5,085 nt of DNA, from positions 1 to 5,085 of the forward strand of contig DAOVKF010000112.1 in the NCBI GenBank assembly GCA_030631915.1, in the 5' to 3' direction. The translations under genes were made by a program, and so were the position numbers. The notes under the pieces are model-generated. The model did not search any database, had not been told where the DNA came from, and saw only the letters and a program-made list of their open reading frames with translations. The stretch comes from Candidatus Omnitrophota bacterium. Lineage in GTDB: Bacteria; Omnitrophota; Gorgyraeia; Tantalellales; Tantalellaceae. This document shows, in pieces, positions 1 through 5,085 of this stretch (position 1 is the stretch's first letter; the number at the start of each line of letters is the position of its first letter).

Positions 1-3000
1 CGTAATCCACCGGCAGCTCCTGACAGGCTGAGCCCCGTCATTTCCGTGCCGGACACTTCGGACATGAACGTCAACTCGACTTCGCCTGCCCGGAAACTGA
101 CCACTACTCTTTCGCCAAGAGCGGCAAAACCCCGGGCAATGCCTACGGCGCCGGCCGCCATGGCGGCAACGCCTTTTTCTGTGGGGGAAACACCGGCCGG
201 GAGCCTCTCGAGTTCTTCCACCGCCTTTGTCGCCAGACCCGCTATTTTCAATGATAGCGCTCTGGCAGTGACAACGCCCAAACCCGTGCCCGTTCCGCCG
301 GAACCTCCCGCAAAGAATCTTATGGCGGGCGATCCCTTATCCACCTTATTGGTCACTGTTATGACCACCTTTCCGGAGACATCGGACTCGGTCGCCTCCA
401 TCGTTATATCGCCTGCCTCGAGCCACACCGCGAATGAGGGTAAGCCTGCTTCGCCGAACGCGGCCGCTACCAGACTGAACGACCTGATACCGGATGATAG
501 ATCCGTTTGTGAGACAGTATCAATGAATCCCTGTACTGTTTTTATCATCTCCGGGGTCAAACGACCGGCCGCATCGACACGGACCGCCTTTCCGCCCGGT
601 GTTCCCTTTGTTACAATGATACCGGTCATATCGCCTCTTTCAGCGGCGACCGCAATGATCACGCCGGCGGCATCCACGGCAAGTTTGGCGCCCTTACCGT
701 CAAATCTCTTGCTAATATCCGTTACCAGGCTGACCGCTTCTTCTATCTTGCTTATCGGACGGGCAAGTTCGGCCCGTAAGGCGCTTAATTTTTCCTTTAC
801 GTCCGCCGGCGTCAGGCCGCTTATGTCTATCACGGCTTTCTTCCCGCCGGTCTCTACCGCAGCTTCTTTTAACGCGCCGCGTTCAGCGGTCACTCCTATC
901 CTGGTATCACCAAGATCCAGGCTTGACGTGAATTCAAGGCCGGTTGCCGCGCTTTTGACGCTCGCATAGTCGATGAGTCCGGATACATCGGACGGTGTCA
1001 CGCCGCCCGTGTCCTCTCCTGCATCTTCCTTCGCGCCTGTATCCGGTAGACCGGATTCTTCTACCTTATCACTCGTACCGGTAATTCCCCTTTCCGCACC
1101 ATGCATATCCGCGGCAAACGGGGTGGCGGACGCTGCCTGATCAAGAGCGGTTATTGAGATCCCGGAATATCCCGTCCTCAGGGCGCTTAATTTTTCTTCT
1201 GTCGTTTCATTACCAGCATCAGCCTTTATCTCGTCTGTCCGGCCATGTTCGGATATCCCAGGGGTCATGGCCAGCACCGGCTGCTCTACCTCAGCTGATC
1301 CATCCTCTCCCGCGGCCTCTGTCAGGAGAGATTCTTCTGAACCTGAATCCACTGTTCCTGAACCAAACTCGAATATTTCGGAGCCGGAGTCTTCCAGCGA
1401 GCCGGCCTGGGAACCTGTCAACCCGCAATCGAACGATCCAAGAGAAGAGACGTCCAAACCCGATCCCGCGGCCAGAAGCGGCCGGTACTCTTTCTCATCC
1501 CCTGGATCGGCTGTGAATAATGAGTGCTCAAAGACTTCGAATTCCGCGAAGACCGTCTCACCAGTCTCACCGGGCTGGTATGTTACCGATTCCGGCTCGA
1601 TCATTAATCCGTCGACCGACTCCGGCTCTGATCCGGATGACACGAGATCACCCGGCAGCATTAGATCGGATTCTAACATCCCGAATTCAGGGGCTATCCG
1701 CTCAACCGCCCCTTCCAGAATATCGCCGAACAGTCCTGAATTCAAATTCGGATCAAAAAGGTCCGACAGGTCATACGGACCGCTGACATCATCTTCTGTT
1801 GTTCCCAGGGGATTTTCGGCCCTCTCCTGCCGGATGTCTTCCGCGCCTGTGTCTTCATATTCATCCGCGGGGACCAGTTCCTCGGACAGCCGGCGTTCCG
1901 ACATGGGTAATTCCGGCATCTCAAACAACGAGGTTACCGACATGCTGTCGGCAAATCCTACTCCCAGCATCGAACAGGCCGTGATATCACTGAGATCATC
2001 CGCCGGGAAAAAGGAGTCCTCATCCAAACCTCCGGACCCGTCAAACCCGGAGTCGATGGATCCGGTGAATATTGAATCGCCCAGATCGAGGTATTCGGTG
2101 ACGATCCCCGTCAAATCCTTAAACGCGGCGCCGGACCTCTCGGCAATGCCTGAAAACATTTCCTTCCCCTTTTCCGCGATCGATTTCCGCGCGGCCGTCA
2201 AACGGCTGAAACGGGAGGAGGCGCTGCCTTTTTCTCCCGTGGACGTTACCGTGTCCGTGACTTCCTCGGGCGCAACGTCCATTTTTTCCAGCGCGGCGGT
2301 TTCCGAGGGCTGTTCGCCGATGTCCCCGTCCCCGATGCTTCTGGCGACTTCCACGCGTTCCGTACCCCTGGAATCCGGGGCCTCCGCCCTGTCTGAAACG
2401 CGTATACCCCGCAGGTAGTGTTGTTCAAGGTCCCCGAGATCGGTATACTTCATGATAGCGTCGGCCTCCCAGTCGAGCGCCGCGTCACCGAATACTTTCG
2501 AACGCCGCGTATCAGACCCCTCTTCTTTGCCGTAAAACTGTGTAACAGTGCCGCCTCTGGCGCCTTGCTTCAGGCTCTCCGCTATCTGGTACGCTTTCTC
2601 CTCGCCTCCGGTGTCAAAATCCTTCCAGCTGAGCCAGGCTATGTTCTTCGGACCGTTGGCGCCGGACATGTAAAGCGTCTTTATGTAACTCGTGCCGACC
2701 AGGTCCGCCATGCCGGTAAGGGAATTGTTGGTGAACGAAGCCGGATCAAAATCGTAATACTCAGCGAACCTGCTCTTACCGTACTGGTGGACATAACGCC
2801 TGTTAAAAGCCAGGCCTTTATCAGCGTCTCCTCCGGCGGTGCCTGAACCGGATTCATAGGCGTTACGTATCTCTGTTATCGCTTTCCTGTAAAAATCTGT
2901 CTGTATCGTTACCACCTCGGTCACGTCCCTGCGAAGCCTGTCTATGCCTCCTTCGGTGTCGTATCCGCGGCCTGGCTGGATAGTCCCCCTCAAACCCTCC

Positions 3001-5085
3001 ATTCCGTCCACGTTAAGTTCACCCTCCTCTGTTACCTCTGCCGTGCCCGCGGCAAACAAAAGATCCATCATTGCTTTGATATAAACGCTGTTCGCCTCTG
3101 TCACTTTCTGGTTAAAAGCGTCTATCCGGGGTTTTAGTTTCAGATATATGGAGAACTCATCGTACGCGCTTCGGTCAAACGCCCCGCTAAATTGATTCGG
3201 GACGTAGCGGGAGTGTCTCTGACCGTCAAGCGCGCTGAGAGCCATGTCTGATACAATGTTGCCAAAATTGCCGGAAGAGGAGAATTCCTCTATAGCGTCA
3301 TCAATAGCGGTATTATACGCGTCAACGATCCCGGCCGGGGTTGACAGCGCGGCTTTCAGTTCATTCCGCACAACGCCATTAAGTATCTTTGTCAGTTTGT
3401 CGCTTTCCGCCATGCCCATAAGATACTGCTTATCACTGATCTCCCTGGCCTTTTTGGCAAGGCTTCCGTGATCTTCATGGTATCTGTCCTCACCGTTGAT
3501 ACCGCGGATCGCCTGCTGTGCGCTTGTGGTATAGCCGGATACGATGACACCGTCTTCCTTGTATACGTAACTTCCCACGGAAATACCCAGTTGTTCGGTC
3601 AATGTCCTCATCACCTCAAGTTCCATGTCCGTGTACCCTTTAATGAACGACTGTTCTGTCATGGAATCAATGATACGCCTGCCTATTTCCGCGTTGCGCA
3701 GAAGAAGGTTATCGCTGTAAGCATAATTGTTCAGATGGGCGTCCCATCCTGATCCCATCCACCAGCTTCTCGCGTTAGGGCCTTTCGCGAAACTGTACTG
3801 CTCCCCTTCATGGTTCAGCCCTTCGTTAGCCGTCCCGTTGGTTATATACTGTATTATCCTGCCCAGCGCCCGGGCGCTTTTCTCGTATTGCATATCCAGC
3901 TCCTGCTGGCAAAAACTGTGCGTATATACCAGCAAAGCGTCCAGGCCCGTGCCGGATTCAAGCGAGATCAGCTTGTACCTCAGGTCCCTGAGCGACCCGG
4001 CGATGTTTTCCATGGCTTCCCTGGTCTTATCGACCACCTGTTCACCGAGGTCTTCGGCCACGCGGTTATATTCGGACCCTCCGGAATCAGCATTGGGAGT
4101 TACCGCCTTCCTCATCTCATCGTTGTTCTCAGGGACCCATGAGCTCTTGCCCCAGAACGATGTCCTGCGGTCACCGATACCGCCTGCTTTCTCCGCCACG
4201 GACCTGAGTTCGTCAACAAAATTCGATACGGCAGTGTCGACCGTAACCTCATAGACCGCGTTAAGCCCGTTTATTGCGGAATAGCATCCGTCCAGCAAAT
4301 TCCCTATCGCCTCGGTATGGCCGGATAACGGATCTTCCACGTCACCGATGCCCAGCCGGTTATAAAATTCCGCGCCTTCGTATTTCTCTATCATGACATC
4401 GAATACCGAGTCGAACCGGTTGAGGAGCCTGCCCAGGACCTTACCTCTTATAAGCGCGAGCTTTTCAGACGCGCTCATGTTGTATACCGCCTCTGCCAGG
4501 ATGCCGTACAGCCTGTCCCAGTCAAGATCACTCAGGTCTTCGCCCACAAACTGCTTTAGATCCTCCTCTGCCACTTTATCGACCATACCGAGCAGATACC
4601 GTTCCAGGATCGATCTGTGCAGGTCACGGTCTTCCCTGATCCTGTCAGCGTTCTGGAAAAACGCCTGTTCGCCGCCGCTTCCGGCTGTGCTGAATTCCCC
4701 GTAAACCGCGGCGAGCCTTTCAGCGGCTTTGCACTCGATACCGCCGTATATCTTCGCAAGTACAGTGCCGCCCATACCGACTTCGGCCGCGTATTTCCTG
4801 TACGCGCCGTCCTCTTTCATGGATAACACGTCTTTTCTTGCCTCGTCACAATCCATATAATTGGCCCGCACATACTCCCCATCGGTAAGACGCGCGGTAT
4901 TGGTGTAGTCTCCTATCCAGTCCACAAGTTCCTGTTTCGCCTTTGTATACATCCCGCCGGTGAAATTCTTCAGCACTCTTTCAAACTGCTGGTTCTTACG
5001 CTTCGCGTCAGCCTCGGCTTCCGCGAGCGCGAGTTTTTCTTTATGCCTGGCAGCTTCCATGATAGTATCCGGCAAAGAATATACC
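1..5085 (-). CDS. Internal fragment of a giant modular protein of unknown function (both ends open)
   Basis: The minus-strand frame with codons starting at 5084 is open across the whole window: 1,694 codons, no stop, and neither terminus certain. I confirmed the frame at separate anchors, for example near 4466, 3245, 2459, 1259, 887 and 311. The translation looks like real protein, with helical heptad-like stretches, six scattered cysteines and coherent repeat modules. Residues 1-895 are mainly helical, 949-997 basic, 989-1287 very acidic and low-complexity, and 1296-1694 hold diverged beta-rich repeats with helical linkers. An ATG at 5060-5058 (residue 9) is the first Met, but the frame stays open upstream and only a weak GGA precedes it, so the gene probably begins outside the window. 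I see no signal peptide, transmembrane helix or catalytic signature. I do not recognise the family. Size and modularity suggest a structural, surface or interaction protein, which is inference only. A phage or mobile-element origin cannot be excluded. Confidence 0.9.
774..794 (-). repeat. EKLSALR motif, copy 2
   Basis: Residues 1431-1437 repeat EKLSALR, here following TPADVK and continuing into a charged helix (AELARPISKIEEAV) that leads to the next beta-rich core at 704-564. It shares 15 identical bases with copy 1 at 1182-1196, whereas the flanking sequence has diverged. It probably marks the start of the helical linker in a module. Conserved helix packing may have kept the amino acids, but identical bases also fit a fairly recent duplication or local gene conversion. 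Confidence 0.6.
1176..1196 (-). repeat. EKLSALR motif, copy 1
   Basis: Residues 1297-1303 read EKLSALR, identical to a second copy 134 residues downstream. At DNA level 15 bases are identical in both copies (1182-1196 here, 780-794 there), and the two lie in the same reading frame. This copy sits where the acidic linker gives way to the repeat modules, preceded by TTE, and introduces the weakest, vestigial module (AERGITG at 1097-1077). It supports the view that the modules arose by internal duplication. Confidence 0.6.
1224..2120 (-). other. Highly acidic, lysine-depleted Ser/Gly/Asp/Glu-rich linker, probably disordered
   Basis: Between the lysine at residue 989 (codon 2120-2118) and the one at residue 1287 (codon 1226-1224) there is a single lysine, at residue 1198, and about seven arginines, against roughly 70 Asp and Glu residues. 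Ser, Gly and Pro are frequent, and short imperfect repeats occur: SGSEPES followed by IEPES (1637-1584), a GETGET doublet (1571-1554), and two DSGSE copies (1391-1329). Short hydrophobic pairs ending in Phe punctuate it about every 15-70 residues. The composition indicates an extended or disordered acidic spacer between folded parts. The neighbours are the basic helical segment on one side and the beta-rich modules on the other. The same base composition removes stops from an antisense frame, which explains the long plus-strand open stretch here. Confidence 0.7.
2094..2240 (-). other. Short basic, probably helical segment between the helical region and the acidic linker
   Basis: Residues about 949-997 hold a run enriched in Lys and Arg (FSRLTAARKSIAEKGKEMF and the following SGIAERSGAAFKDL). 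It can be read as one or two amphipathic helices. It is the only clearly basic stretch between residue 900 and residue 1290, so it stands out against its acidic surroundings. It could fold back on the acidic linker, bind nucleic acid or membrane, or simply be a short helical spacer. These roles are inference; the sequence shows only the charge pattern. Confidence 0.4.
2400..5084 (-). other. Large alpha-helical N-proximal region of the giant protein, family unknown
   Basis: Residues 1-895 of the fragment read as a long series of amphipathic helices. The first 40 residues are a highly charged, Ala/Glu/Lys-rich coiled-coil-like helix (residues about 9-40). Later parts are helical with aromatic-rich loops, notably SFWGKSSW at residues 309-316 and SWWMGSGW at 440-447, and a Tyr/Phe-rich stretch near residues 765-785. 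Cysteines are few (four in this zone). The end is set where the sequence changes from ordered-looking helices (a YLRGIRV segment ending near residue 896) to acidic low-complexity sequence. No Walker A, HExxH, protease triad or other recognised catalytic pattern was seen. The region could be one large domain or several diverged helical repeats; I could not define a convincing repeat period by eye. Confidence 0.55.

Larger units (their letters stand above)
1..1200 (-). repeat. Diverged tandem protein modules: helical segment plus beta-rich core, at least four copies
   Basis: Four cores align by eye at 941-816, 704-564, 458-306 and 128-3, with a weaker vestige around 1097-1040. Each runs roughly: a Gly- or Phe-led start, a hydrophobic strand, a Gly turn with Ala or Leu before it, a second strand ending in Ala/Thr/Ser-Glu (AERG, AERG, ATES, FMSE), a Gly-containing turn, a third strand, often a Gly/Lys turn, and a last short strand ending in Gly. 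Helical linkers follow, two of them opening with TP (LTPADV, LTPEMI). Spacing between equivalent Glu residues is 70, 81, 84 and 110 residues, so linker length varies. Repeated small beta-rich modules are common in large bacterial surface or adhesion proteins, but I cannot name this domain. The last copy is cut by the window edge. Confidence 0.5.

Noticed and set aside
46..969. A 307-codon open frame on the plus strand, Ala/Pro/Ser/Thr-rich
   Set aside because: It lies antisense to the repeat modules, whose minus-strand reading shows coherent repeated structure. The plus-strand translation is compositionally biased and lacks such structure.
1267..2418. A 383-codon open frame on the plus strand, rich in Ser and Pro
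   Set aside because: It is antisense to the acidic linker of the minus-strand gene. Its Ser/Pro-rich low-complexity translation mirrors the Asp/Glu/Ser/Gly codons opposite, and it has no convincing ribosome-binding site or fold.
3465..3482. YHEDHG (residues 535-540) as a possible metal-binding site
   Set aside because: It does not fit HExxH or another named metal motif, and no partner ligands are recognisable nearby.
3727..4254. A plus-strand open frame of 175 codons, together with the other plus-strand frames between 2418 and 4826
   Set aside because: They overlap each other in different frames and all lie opposite the continuous minus-strand frame, so they are shadows.
4448..5039. EKLAL at 5039-5025 and 4466-4452 as further copies of the EKLSALR repeat motif
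   Set aside because: The match is only five residues of a sequence type common in charged helices, and the flanks do not align with the modules at 1-1200.
5058..5060. ATG as a possible true start of the minus-strand gene
   Set aside because: The frame is open for all eight codons upstream to the window edge and there is only a weak GGA upstream, no clear Shine-Dalgarno sequence. It cannot be excluded without the neighbouring sequence.

Overview
The window lies inside one very large protein-coding gene on the minus strand. Reading the reverse complement in the frame whose codons begin at position 5084 (first bases at positions equal to 2 modulo 3), I find no stop codon from one edge to the other: 1,694 consecutive sense codons, with both ends running out of the window. 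I see no second gene, RNA gene, CRISPR array, insertion sequence, promoter or terminator. The many open stretches on the plus strand are antisense shadows of this frame.

The visible fragment has four zones, listed from its N-terminal to its C-terminal side (high to low coordinates). (1) About 5084-2400 (residues 1-895) is a mostly helical, charge-mixed region with aromatic-rich loops that I cannot assign to a family. (2) About 2240-2094 (residues 949-997) is a short basic, probably helical segment. (3) About 2120-1224 (residues 989-1287) is a strongly acidic stretch rich in Ser, Gly, Asp and Glu. It has almost no lysine, is probably disordered, and is dotted with short 'xF' hydrophobic motifs. 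(4) About 1200-1 (residues 1296-1694) has diverged tandem modules, each a predicted beta-rich core of about 42-51 residues joined to the next by a helical segment. The last module is still open at the window edge, so more copies may lie beyond it.

The organism looks bacterial, with moderately GC-rich DNA and mixed codon use including frequent AGG and ATA. Giant proteins of unknown function are known from poorly cultured bacterial lineages such as Omnitrophota, and that would fit, but the window holds no marker gene and this is only a guess. No catalytic motif, signal peptide or transmembrane segment is visible. The cautious reading is a giant modular protein, perhaps structural or surface/interaction-related, of unknown function.
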